Below, piece by piece: positions 37,219 through 50,300 of a stretch of DNA of 64,000 nt. The stretch lies in contig NW_027478168.1 in NCBI RefSeq assembly GCF_051020975.1, positions 2,294,001 through 2,358,000 on the forward strand. The letters are read 5' to 3'. The notes under the pieces were generated by a model. The model had not been told where the DNA came from. It ran no database searches and saw only the letters and a list, made by a program, of their open reading frames with translations. Source of the DNA: Osmia lignaria lignaria (taxonomy: Eukaryota; Arthropoda; Insecta; Hymenoptera; Megachilidae). Every line of letters begins with the position of its first letter. The first letter of the stretch is position 1. A program made the translations under genes and the position numbers.

Positions 37219-40200
37219 TTGCAGAATTATCTCAAGGGAAGGGGCCTGACGGACATATTTCGAGATATTTCTTCTTCTTGTTGTTCTTCTTCTGCACAGC
37301 TAAGCTGGAAGTGGCATTTTCAGCTCGCTATAGTGCAGAGTTATCTCAAAGAAAGGGGCCACGGTGTTTCTGTATCTCTATTATGTTGGTGCGGCTCCGG
37401 AACTTTTAAATATCTTGATATATCTCGAGAACTGCGCATCTGATCAAAAAATATCATAGAACATAAAAAGTAGCAAACTTAATTCTCTACAAAAAAGGTC
37501 TCTTAACATTTTGCCATAGCTCGCTTCGTTTCCGAGATATTTGCAGATTTATCTCAAGGGAAGGGGCCTGACGGACATATTTCGAGATATTTCTTCTTCT
37601 TGTTGTTCTTCTTCTGCACAGCTAAGCTGGAAGTGGCATTTGCGGCTCGCACTAGTGCAGAGTTATCTCAAAGAAAGGGGCCACGGTGTTTCTGTATCTC
37701 TATTATGTTGGTGCGGCTTCGGAACTTTTAAATATCTCGATATATCTCGAAAACTACGCTTCTGATCAAAAAATATCATAGAACATAAATTGTAGGAAAC
37801 ATAATTCTCTACAAAAAAGGTCTCTTAGTATTTTGCCATAGCTCGCTTCGTTTCCGAGATATTTGCAGATATATCTCAAGGGAAGGGGCCTGACGGACAT
37901 ATTTCGAGATATTTCTTCTTCTTGTTGTTCTTCTTCTGCACAGCTAAGCTGGAAGTGGCATTTACAGCTCGCAATAGTGCAGAGTTATCTCAAAGAAAGG
38001 GGCCACGGTGTTTCTGTATCTCTATTATGTTGGTGCGGCTTCGGAACTTTTAAATATCTTGATATATCTCGAGAACTGCGCATCTGATCAAAAAATATCA
38101 TAGAACGTAAAAAGTAGGAAACTTAATTCTCTACAAAAAAGGTCTCTTAACATTTTGCCATAGCTCGCTTCGTTTCCGAGATATTTGCAGATTTATCTCA
38201 AGGGAAGGGGCCTAACGGACATATTTCGAGATATTTCTTCTTCTTGTTGTTCTTCTTCTGCACAGCTAAACTGGAAGTGGCATTTCCAGCTCGCAATAGT
38301 GCAGAGTTATCTCAAAGAAAGGAGCCACGGTGTTTCTGTATCTCTATTCTGTTGGTGCGGCTTCGGAACTTTTAAATATCTTGATATATCTCGAGAACTA
38401 CGCATCTGATCAAAAAATATCATAGAACATAAAAAGTAGGAAACTTAATTCTATACAAAAAAGGTCTCTTAACATTTTGCCATAGCTCGCTTCGTTTCCG
38501 AGGTATTTGCAGATTTATCTCAAGGGAAGGGGCCTGACGGACATATTTCGAGATATTTCTTCTTCTTGTTGTTCTTCTTCTGCACAGCTAAACTGGAAGT
38601 GGCATTTCCAGCTCGCAATAGTGCAGAGTTATCTCAAAGAAAGGGGCCACGGTGTTTCTGTATCTCTATTATGTTGGTGCGGCTTCGGAACTTTTAAATA
38701 TCTTGATATATCTCGAGAACTACGCATCTGATCAAAAAACATTATAGAACATCAAAAGTAGGAAACTTAATTCTCTACAAAAAAGGTCTCTTAACATTTT
38801 GCCATAGCTCGCTTCGTTTCCGAGATATTTGCAGATTTATCTCAAGGGAAGGGGCCTGACGGACATATTTCGAGATATTTCTTCTTCTTGTTGTTCTTCT
38901 TCTGCACAGCTAAACTGGAAGTGGCATTTCCAGCTCGCAATAGTGCAGAGTTATCTCAAAGAAAGGAGCCACGGTGTTTCTGTATCTCTATTATGTTGGT
39001 GCGGCTTCGGAACTTTTAAATATCTTGATATATCTCGAGAACTGCGCATCTGATCAAAAAATATCATAGAACATAAAAAGTAGGAAACTTAATTCTCTAC
39101 AAATAAAGTCTCCTAACATTTTGCCATAGCTCGCTTCGTTTCCGAGATATTTGCAGATTTATCTCAAGGGAAGGGGCCTGACGGACATATTTCGAGATAT
39201 TTCTTCTTCTTGTTGTTCTTCTTCTGCACAGCTAAGCTGGAAGTGGCATTTGCAGCACGCAATAGTGCAGAGTTATCTCAAAGAAAGGGGCCACGGTGTT
39301 TCTGTATCTCTATTATGTTGGTGCGGCGTCGGAACTTTTAAATATCTTGATATATCTCGAGAACTGCGCATCTGATCAAAAAATATCATACAACATAAAA
39401 AGTAGGAAACTTAATTCTCTACAAAAAAGGTCTCTTAACATTTTGCCATAGCTCGCTTCGTTTCCGAGATGTTTGCAGATTTATCTCAAGGGAAGGGGCC
39501 TGACGGACATATTTCGAGATATTTCTTCTTCTTGTTGTTCTTCTTCTGCACAGCTAAACTGGAAGTGGCATTTCCAGCTCGCAATAGTGCAGAGTTATCT
39601 CAAAGAAAGGGGCGACGGTGTTTCTGTATCTCTATTATGTTGGTGCGGCTTCGGAACTATTAAATATCTCGATATATCTCGAAAACTACGCTTCTGATCA
39701 AAAAATATCATAGAACATAAATTGTAGGAAACATAATTCTCTACAAAAAAGGTGTCTTAGCATTTTGCCATAGCTCGCTTCGTTTCCGAGATATTTGCAG
39801 ATTTATCTCAAGGGAAGGGGCCTGACGGACATATTTCGAGATATTTCTTCTTCTTGTTGTTCTTCTTCTGCACAGCTAAGCTGGAAGTGGCATTTGCAGC
39901 TCGCAATAGTGCAGAGTTATCTCAAAGAAAGGGGCCACTGTGTTTCTGTATCTCTATTATGTTGGTGCGGCTTCGGAACTTTTAAATATCTTGATATATC
40001 TCGAGAACTGCGCATCTGGTCAAAAAATATCATAGAGCATAAAAAGTAGGAAACTTAATTCTCTACAAAAAAGGTCTCTTAACATTTTGCCGTAGCTCGC
40101 TTCGTTTCCGAGATATTTGCAGGTTTATCTCAAGGGAAGGGGCCTAACGGACATATTTCGAGATATTTCTTCTTCTTGTTGTTCTTCTTCTGCACAGCTA

Positions 40201-43200
40201 AACTGGAAGTGGCATTTCCAGCTCGCAATAGTGCAGAGTTATCTCAAAGAAAGGAGCCACGGTGTTTCTGTATCTCTATTATGTTGGTGCGGCTTCGGAA
40301 CTTTTAAATATCTTGATATATCTCGAGAACTGCGCATCTGATCAAAAAATATCATAGAACATGAAAAGTAGGAAACTTAATTCTCTACAAAAAAGGTCTC
40401 TTAGCATTTTGCCATAGCTCGCTTCGTTTCCGAGATATTTGCAGATTTATCTCAAGGGAAGGGGCCTGACGGACATATTTCGAGATATTTCTTCTTCTTG
40501 TTGTTCTTCTTCTGCACAGCTAAACTGGAAGTGGCATTTCCAGCTCGCAATAGTGCAGAGTTATCTCAAAGAAAGGAGCCACGGTGTTTCTGTATCTCTA
40601 TTATGTTGGTGCGGCTTCGGAACTTTTAAATATCTTGATATATCTCGAGAACTACGCATCTGATCAAAAAATATCGTAGAACATAAAAAGTAGGAAACTT
40701 AATTCTCTACAAATAAAGTCTCTTAACATTTTGCCATAGCTCGCTTCGTTTCCGAGATATTTGCCGAATTATCTCAAGGGAAGGGGCCTGACGGACATAT
40801 TTCGAGATATTTCTTCTTCTTGTTGTTCTTCTTCTGCACAGCTAAGCTGGAAGTGGCATTTGCAGCTCGCAATAGTGCAGAGTTATCTCAAAGAAAGGGG
40901 CCACGGTGTTTCTGTATCTCTATTATGTTGGTGCGGCTTCGGAACTTTTAAATATCTTGATATATCTCGAGAACTGCGCATCTGATCAAAAAATATCATA
41001 GAACATAAAAAGTAGCAAACTTAATTCTCTACAAAAAAGGTCTCTTAACATTTTGCCATAGCTCGCTTCGTTTCCGAGATATTTGCAGATTTATCTCAAG
41101 GGAAGGGGCCTAACGGACATATTTCGAGATATTTCTTCTTCTTGTTGTTCTTCTTCTGCACAGCTAAGCTGGAAGTGGCATTTGCGGCTCGCACTAGTGC
41201 AGAGTTATCTCAAAGAAAGGGGCCACGGTGTTTCTGTATCTCTATTATGTTGATGCGGCTTCGGAACTTTTTAATATCTTGATATATCTCGAGAACTGCG
41301 CATCTGATCAAAAAATATCATAGAACATAAAAAGTAGGAAACTTAATTCTCTACAAAAAAGGTCTCTTAACATTTTGCCATAGCTCTTTTCGTTAACGAG
41401 ATATTTGCAGATTTATCTCAAGGGAAGGGGCCTGACGGACATATTTCGAGATATTTCTTCTTCTTGTTGTTCTTCTTCTGCACAGCTAAACTGGAAGTGG
41501 CATTTCCAGCTCGCAATAGTGCAGAGTTATCTCAAAGAAAGGGGCCACGGTGTTTCTGTATCTCTATTATGTTGGTGCGGCTTCGGAACTTTTAAATATA
41601 TTGATATATCTCGAGAACTACGCATCTGATCAAAAAATATCATAGAACATAAAAAGTAGGAAACTTAATTCTATACAAAAAAGGTCTCTTAACATTTTGC
41701 CATAGCTCGCTTCGTTTCCGAGATATTTGCAGATTTATCTCAAGGGAAGGGGCCTGACGGACATATTTCGAGATATTTCTTCTTCTTGTTGTTCTTCTTC
41801 TGCACAGCTAAACTGGAAGTGGCATTTCCAGCTCGCAATAGTGCAGAGTTATCTCAAAGAAAGGGGCCACGGTGTTTCTGTATCTCTATTATGTTGGTGC
41901 GGCTTCGGAACTTTTAAATATCTTGATATATCTCGAGAACTACGCATCTGATCAAAAAACATTATAGAACATAAAAAGTAGGAAACTTAATTCTCTACAA
42001 AAAAGGTCTCTTAACATTTTGCCATAGCTCGCTTCGTTTCCGAGATATTTGCAGATTTATCTCAAGGGAAGGGGCCTGACGGACATATTTCGAGATATTT
42101 CTTCTTCTTGTTGTTCTTCTTCTGCACAGCTAAACTGGAAGTGGCATTTCCAGCTCGCAATAGTGCAGAGTTATCTCAAAGAAAGGAGCCACGGTGTTTC
42201 TGTATCTCTATTATGTTGGTGCGGCTTCGGAACTTTTAAATATCTTGATATATCTCGAGAACTACGCATCCGATCAAAAAATATCATAGAACATAAAAAG
42301 TAGGAAACTTAATTCTCTACAAATAAAGTCTCTTAACATTTTGCCATAGCTCGCTTCGTTTCCGAGATATTTGCAGAATTATCTCAAGGGAAGGCGCCTG
42401 ACGGACATATTTCGAGATATTTCTTCTTCTTGTTGTTCTTCTTCTGCACAGCTAAGCTGGAAGTGGCATTTGCAGCTCGCAATAGTGCAGAGTTATCTCA
42501 AAGAAAGGGGCCACGGTGTTTCTGTATCTCTATTATGTTGGTGCGGCTTCGGAACTTTTAAATATCTTGATATATCTCGAGAACTACGCACCTGATCAAA
42601 AAACATTATAGAACATAAAAAGTAGGAAACTTAATTCTCTACAAAAAAGCTCTCTTAACATTTTGCCATAGCTCGCTTCGTTTCCGAGATATTTGCAGAT
42701 TTATCTCAAGGGAAGGGGCCTGACGGACATATTTCGAGATATTTCTTCTTCTTGTTGTTCTTCTTCTGCACAGCTAAACTGGAAGTGGCATTTCCAGCTC
42801 GCAATAGTGCAGAGTTATCTCAAAGAAAGGGGCCACGGTGTTTCTGTATCTCTATTATGTTGATGCGGCTTCGGAACTTTTTAATATCTTGATATATCTC
42901 GAGAACTGCGCATCTGATCAAAAAATATCATAGAACATAAAAAGTAGCAAACTTAATTCTCTACAAAAAAGGTCTCTTCACATTTTGCCATAGCTCGCTT
43001 CGTTTCCGAGATATTTGCAGATTTATCTCAAGGGAAGGGGCCTGACGGACATATTTCGAGATATTTCTTCTTCTTGTTGTTCTTCTTCTGCACAGCTAAA
43101 CTGGAAGTGGCATTTCCAGCTCGCAATAGTGCAGAGTTATCTCAAAGAAAGGAGCTACGGTGTTTCTGTATCTCTATTATGTTGGTGCGGCTTCGGAACT

Positions 43201-44302
43201 TTTAAATATCTTGATATATCTCGAGAACTACGCATCCGATCAAAAAATATCGTAGAACATAAAAAGTAGGAAACTTAATTCTCTACAAATAAAGTCTCTT
43301 AACATTTTGCCATAGCTCGCTTCGTTTCCGAGATATTTGCAGAATTATCTCAAGGGAAGGCGCCTGACGGACATATTTCGAGATATTTCTTCTTCTTGTT
43401 GTTCTTCTTCTGCACAGCTAAGCTGGAAGTGGCATTTGCAGCTCGCAATAGTGCAGAGTTATCTCAAAGAAAGGGGCCACGGTGTTTCTGTATCTCTATT
43501 ATGTTGGTGCGGCTTGGGAACTTTTAAATATCTTGATATATCTCGAGAACTGCGCATCTGATCAAAAAATATCATAGAACATAAAAAGTAGCAAACTTAA
43601 TTCTCTACAAAAAAGGTCTCTTAACATTTTGCCATAGCTCGCTTCGTTTCCGAGATATTTGCAGATTTATCTCAAGGGAAGGGGCCTGACGGACATATTT
43701 CGAGATATTTCTTCTTCTTGTTGTTCTTCTTCTGCACAGCTAAGCTGGAAGTGGCATTTGCAGCTCGCAATAGTGCAGAGTTATCTCAAAGAAAGGGGCC
43801 ACTGTGTTTCTGTATCTCTATTATGTTGGTGCGGCTTCGGAACTTTTAAATATCTTGATATATCTCGAGAACTGCGCATCTGATCAAAAAATATCATAGA
43901 ACATAAAAAGTAGGAAACTTAATTCTCTACAAAAAAGGTCTCTTAACATTTTGCCATAGCTCGCTTCGTTTCCGAGATATTTGCAGATTTATCTCAAGGG
44001 AAGGGGCCTGACGGACATATTTCGAGATATTTCTTCTTCTTGTTGTTCTTCTTCTGCACAGCTAAACTGGAAGTGGCATTTCCAGCTCGCAATAGTGCAG
44101 AGTTATCTCAAAGAAAGGAGCCACGGTGTTTCTGTATCTCTATTATGTTGGTGCGGCTTCGGAACTTTTAAATATCTTGATATATCTCGAGAACTACGCA
44201 TCTGATCAAAAAATATCGTAGAACATAAAAAGTAGGAAACTTAATTCTCTACAAATAAAGTCTCTTAACATTTTGCCATAGCTCGCTTCGTTTCCGAGAT
44301 AT
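37219..44302 (+). repeat. 22-monomer long higher-order unit, copy 1 (7084 bp)
   Basis: A series of 22 monomers whose order is repeated from 44303. Matching stretches: 36960-39098 with 44044-46182 (shift 7084), 39072-41599 with 47766-50293 (shift 8694), and 41727-44287 with 50099-52659 (shift 8372). Only about half a dozen substitutions were noticed over more than 7 kb, for example GGCGTCGG at about 39327. Relative to copy 2 it has one extra monomer at 41405/41727 and lacks five that copy 2 has near 46-48 kb. Confidence 0.9.
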
Positions 44303-47300
44303 TTGCAGAATTATCTCAAGGGAAGGGGCCTGACGGACATATTTCGAGATATTTCTTCTTCTTGTTGTTCTTCTTCTGCACAGCTAAGCTGGAAGTGGCA
44401 TTTTCAGCTCGCTATAGTGCAGAGTTATCTCAAAGAAAGGGGCCACGGTGTTTCTGTATCTCTATTATGTTGGTGCGGCTCCGGAACTTTTAAATATCTT
44501 GATATATCTCGAGAACTGCGCATCTGATCAAAAAATATCATAGAACATAAAAAGTAGCAAACTTAATTCTCTACAAAAAAGGTCTCTTAACATTTTGCCA
44601 TAGCTCGCTTCGTTTCCGAGATATTTGCAGATTTATCTCAAGGGAAGGGGCCTGACGGACATATTTCGAGATATTTCTTCTTCTTGTTGTTCTTCTTCTG
44701 CACAGCTAAGCTGGAAGTGGCATTTGCGGCTCGCACTAGTGCAGAGTTATCTCAAAGAAAGGGGCCACGGTGTTTCTGTATCTCTATTATGTTGGTGCGG
44801 CTTCGGAACTTTTAAATATCTCGATATATCTCGAAAACTACGCTTCTGATCAAAAAATATCATAGAACATAAATTGTAGGAAACATAATTCTCTACAAAA
44901 AAGGTCTCTTAGTATTTTGCCATAGCTCGCTTCGTTTCCGAGATATTTGCAGATATATCTCAAGGGAAGGGGCCTGACGGACATATTTCGAGATATTTCT
45001 TCTTCTTGTTGTTCTTCTTCTGCACAGCTAAGCTGGAAGTGGCATTTACAGCTCGCAATAGTGCAGAGTTATCTCAAAGAAAGGGGCCACGGTGTTTCTG
45101 TATCTCTATTATGTTGGTGCGGCTTCGGAACTTTTAAATATCTTGATATATCTCGAGAACTGCGCATCTGATCAAAAAATATCATAGAACGTAAAAAGTA
45201 GGAAACTTAATTCTCTACAAAAAAGGTCTCTTAACATTTTGCCATAGCTCGCTTCGTTTCCGAGATATTTGCAGATTTATCTCAAGGGAAGGGGCCTAAC
45301 GGACATATTTCGAGATATTTCTTCTTCTTGTTGTTCTTCTTCTGCACAGCTAAACTGGAAGTGGCATTTCCAGCTCGCAATAGTGCAGAGTTATCTCAAA
45401 GAAAGGAGCCACGGTGTTTCTGTATCTCTATTCTGTTGGTGCGGCTTCGGAACTTTTAAATATCTTGATATATCTCGAGAACTACGCATCTGATCAAAAA
45501 ATATCATAGAACATAAAAAGTAGGAAACTTAATTCTATACAAAAAAGGTCTCTTAACATTTTGCCATAGCTCGCTTCGTTTCCGAGGTATTTGCAGATTT
45601 ATCTCAAGGGAAGGGGCCTGACGGACATATTTCGAGATATTTCTTCTTCTTGTTGTTCTTCTTCTGCACAGCTAAACTGGAAGTGGCATTTCCAGCTCGC
45701 AATAGTGCAGAGTTATCTCAAAGAAAGGGGCCACGGTGTTTCTGTATCTCTATTATGTTGGTGCGGCTTCGGAACTTTTAAATATCTTGATATATCTCGA
45801 GAACTACGCATCTGATCAAAAAACATTATACAACATCAAAAGTAGGAAACTTAATTCTCTACAAAAAAGGTCTCTTAACATTTTGCCATAGCTCGCTTCG
45901 TTTCCGAGATATTTGCAGATTTATCTCAAGGGAAGGGGCCTGACGGACATATTTCGAGATATTTCTTCTTCTTGTTGTTCTTCTTCTGCACAGCTAAACT
46001 GGAAGTGGCATTTCCAGCTCGCAATAGTGCAGAGTTATCTCAAAGAAAGGAGCCACGGTGTTTCTGTATCTCTATTATGTTGGTGCGGCTTCGGAACTTT
46101 TAAATATCTTGATATATCTCGAGAACTGCGCATCTGATCAAAAAATATCATAGAACATAAAAAGTAGGAAACTTAATTCTCTAGAAAAAAGGTCTCTTAA
46201 CATTTTGCCATAGCTCGCTTCGTTTCCGAGATATTTGCAGATTTATCTCAAGGGAAGGGGCCTGACGGACATATTTCGAGATATTTCTTCTTCTTGTTGT
46301 TCTTCTTCTGCACAGCTAAACTGGAAGTGGCATTTCCAGCTCGCAATAGTGCAGAGTTATCTCAAAGAAAGGAGCCACGGTGTTTCTGTATCTCTATTAT
46401 GTTGGTGCGGCTTCGGAACTTTTAAATATCTTGATATATCTCGAGAACTACGCATCTGATCAAAAAATATCGTAGAACATAAAAAGTAGGAAACTTAATT
46501 CTCTACAAATAAAGTCTCCTAACATTTTGCCATAGCTCGCTTCGTTTCCGAGATATTTGCAGATTTATCTCAAGGGAAGGGGCCTGACGGACATATTTCG
46601 AGATATTTCTTCTTCTTGTTGTTCTTCTTCTGCACAGCTAAACTGGAAGTGGCATTTCCAGCTCGCAATAGTGCAGAGTTATCTCAAAGAAAGGAGCCAC
46701 GGTGTTTCTGTATCTCTATTCTGTTGGTGCGGCTTCGGAACTTTTAAATATCTTGATATATCTCGAGAACTACGCATCTGATCAAAAAATATCATAGAAC
46801 ATAAAAAGTAGGAAACTTAATTCTATACAAAAAAGGTCTCTTAACATTTTGCCATAGCTCGCTTCGTTTCCGAGGTATTTGCAGATTTATCTCAAGGGAA
46901 GGGGCCTGACGGACATATTTCGAGATATTTCTTCTTCTTGTTGTTCTTCTTCTGCACAGCTAAACTGGAAGTGGCATTTCCAGCTCGCAATAGTGCAGAG
47001 TTATCTCAAAGAAAGGGGCCACGGTGTTTCTGTATCTCTATTATGTTGGTGCGGCTTCGGAACTTTTAAATATCTTGATATATCTCGAGAACTACGCATC
47101 TGATCAAAAAACATTATACAACATCAAAAGTAGGAAACTTAATTCTCTACAAAAAAGGTCTCTTAACATTTTGCCATAGCTCGCTTCGTTTCCGAGATAT
47201 TTGCAGATTTATCTCAAGGGAAGGGGCCTGACGGACATATTTCGAGATATTTCTTCTTCTTGTTGTTCTTCTTCTGCACAGCTAAACTGGAAGTGGCATT

Positions 47301-50300
47301 TCCAGCTCGCAATAGTGCAGAGTTATCTCAAAGAAAGGAGCCACGGTGTTTCTGTATCTCTATTATGTTGGTGCGGCTTCGGAACTTTTAAATATCTTGA
47401 TATATCTCGAGAACTGCGCATCTGATCAAAAAATATCATAGAACATAAAAAGTAGGAAACTTAATTCTCTAGAAAAAAGGTCTCTTAACATTTTGCCATA
47501 GCTCGCTTCGTTTCCGAGATATTTGCAGATTTATCTCAAGGGAAGGGGCCTGACGGACATATTTCGAGATATTTCTTCTTCTTGTTGTTCTTCTTCTGCA
47601 CAGCTAAACTGGAAGTGGCATTTCCAGCTCGCAATAGTGCAGAGTTATCTCAAAGAAAGGAGCCACGGTGTTTCTGTATCTCTATTATGTTGGTGCGGCT
47701 TCGGAACTTTTAAATATCTTGATATATCTCGAGAACTACGCATCTGATCAAAAAATATCGTAGAACATAAAAAGTAGGAAACTTAATTCTCTACAAATAA
47801 AGTCTCCTAACATTTTGCCATAGCTCGCTTCGTTTCCGAGATATTTGCAGATTTATCTCAAGGGAAGGGGCCTGACGGACATATTTCGAGATATTTCTTC
47901 TTCTTGTTGTTCTTCTTCTGCACAGCTAAGCTGGAAGTGGCATTTGCAGCACGCAATAGTGCAGAGTTATCTCAAAGAAAGGGGCCACGGTGTTTCTGTA
48001 TCTCTATTATGTTGGTGCGGCTTCGGAACTTTTAAATATCTTGATATATCTCGAGAACTGCGCATCTGATCAAAAAATATCATACAACATAAAAAGTAGG
48101 AAACTTAATTCTCTACAAAAAAGGTCTCTTAACATTTTGCCATAGCTCGCTTCGTTTCCGAGATGTTTGCAGATTTATCTCAAGGGAAGGGGCCTGACGG
48201 ACATATTTCGAGATATTTCTTCTTCTTGTTGTTCTTCTTCTGCACAGCTAAACTGGAAGTGGCATTTCCAGCTCGCAATAGTGCAGAGTTATCTCAAAGA
48301 AAGGGGCGACGGTGTTTCTGTATCTCTATTATGTTGGTGCGGCTTCGGAACTATTAAATATCCCGATATATCTCGAAAACTACGCTTCTGATCAAAAAAT
48401 ATCATAGAACATAAATTGTAGGAAACATAATTCTCTACAAAAAAGGTGTCTTAGCATTTTGCCATAGCTCGCTTCGTTTCCGAGATATTTGCAGATTTAT
48501 CTCAAGGGAAGGGGCCTGACGGACATATTTCGAGATATTTCTTCTTCTTGTTGTTCTTCTTCTGCACAGCTAAGCTGGAAGTGGCATTTGCAGCTCGCAA
48601 TAGTGCAGAGTTATCTCAAAGAAAGGGGCCACTGTGTTTCTGTATCTCTATTATGTTGGTGCGGCTTCGGAACTTTTAAATATCTTGATATATCTCGAGA
48701 ACTGCGCATCTGGTCAAAAAATATCATAGAGCATAAAAAGTAGGAAACTTAATTCTCTACAAAAAAGGTCTCTTAACATTTTGCCGTAGCTCGCTTCGTT
48801 TCCGAGATATTTGCAGGTTTATCTCAAGGGAAGGGGCCTAACGGACATATTTCGAGATATTTCTTCTTCTTGTTGTTCTTCTTCTGCACAGCTAAACTGG
48901 AAGTGGCATTTCCAGCTCGCAATAGTGCAGAGTTATCTCAAAGAAAGGAGCCACGGTGTTTCTGTATCTCTATTATGTTGGTGCGGCTTCGGAACTTTTA
49001 AATATCTTGATATATCTCGAGAACTGCGCATCTGATCAAAAAATATCATAGAACATGAAAAGTAGGAAACTTAATTCTCTACAAAAAAGGTCTCTTAGCA
49101 TTTTGCCATAGCTCGCTTCGTTTCCGAGATATTTGCAGATTTATCTCAAGGGAAGGGGCCTGACGGACATATTTCGAGATATTTCTTCTTCTTGTTGTTC
49201 TTCTTCTGCACAGCTAAACTGGAAGTGGCATTTCCAGCTCGCAATAGTGCAGAGTTATCTCAAAGAAAGGAGCCACGGTGTTTCTGTATCTCTATTATGT
49301 TGGTGCGGCTTCGGAACTTTTAAATATCTTGATATATCTCGAGAACTACGCATCTGATCAAAAAATATCGTAGAACATAAAAAGTAGGAAACTTAATTCT
49401 CTACAAATAAAGTCTCTTAACATTTTGCCATAGCTCGCTTCGTTTCCGAGATATTTGCCGAATTATCTCAAGGGAAGGGGCCTGACGGACATATTTCGAG
49501 ATATTTCTTCTTCTTGTTGTTCTTCTTCTGCACAGCTAAGCTGGAAGTGGCATTTGCAGCTCGCAATAGTGCAGAGTTATCTCAAAGAAAGGGGCCACGG
49601 TGTTTCTGTATCTCTATTATGTTGGTGCGGCTTCGGAACTTTTAAATATCTTGATATATCTCGAGAACTGCGCATCTGATCAAAAAATATCATAGAACAT
49701 AAAAAGTAGCAAACCTAATTCTCTACAAAAAAGGTCTCTTAACATTTTGCCATAGCTCGCTTCGTTTCCGAGATATTTGCAGATTTATCTCAAGGGAAGG
49801 GGCCTAACGGACATATTTCGAGATATTTCTTCTTCTTGTTGTTCTTCTTCTGCACAGCTAAGCTGGAAGTGGCATTTGCGGCTCGCACTAGTGCAGAGTT
49901 ATCTCAAAGAAAGGGGCCACGGTGTTTCTGTATCTCTATTATGTTGATGCGGCTTCGGAACTTTTTAATATCTTGATATATCTCGAGAACTGCGCATCTG
50001 ATCAAAAAATATCATAGAACATAAAAAGTAGGAAACTTAATTCTCTACAAAAAAGGTCTCTTAACATTTTGCCATAGCTCTTTTCGTTAACGAGATATTT
50101 GCAGATTTATCTCAAGGGAAGGGGCCTGACGGACATATTTCGAGATATTTCTTCTTCTTGTTGTTCTTCTTCTGCACAGCTAAACTGGAAGTGGCATTTC
50201 CAGCTCGCAATAGTGCAGAGTTATCTCAAAGAAAGGGGCCACGGTGTTTCTGTATCTCTATTATGTTGGTGCGGCTTCGGAACTTTTAAATATCTTGATA

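Larger units (their letters stand above)
34001..39235 (+). repeat. Eight-monomer higher-order repeat (2575 bp), two copies
   Basis: 34001 to about 36660 recurs at 36576 to about 39235 (shift 2575). This is the 1931-bp unit enlarged by two monomers, 35932 and 36254, which carry AACATTATAG followed by AACATCAAAAG, and AGTCTCCTAAC. The 6-mer and 8-mer variants share the other monomers, so the longer form arose from the shorter, or the reverse, by unequal exchange. Confidence 0.88.
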
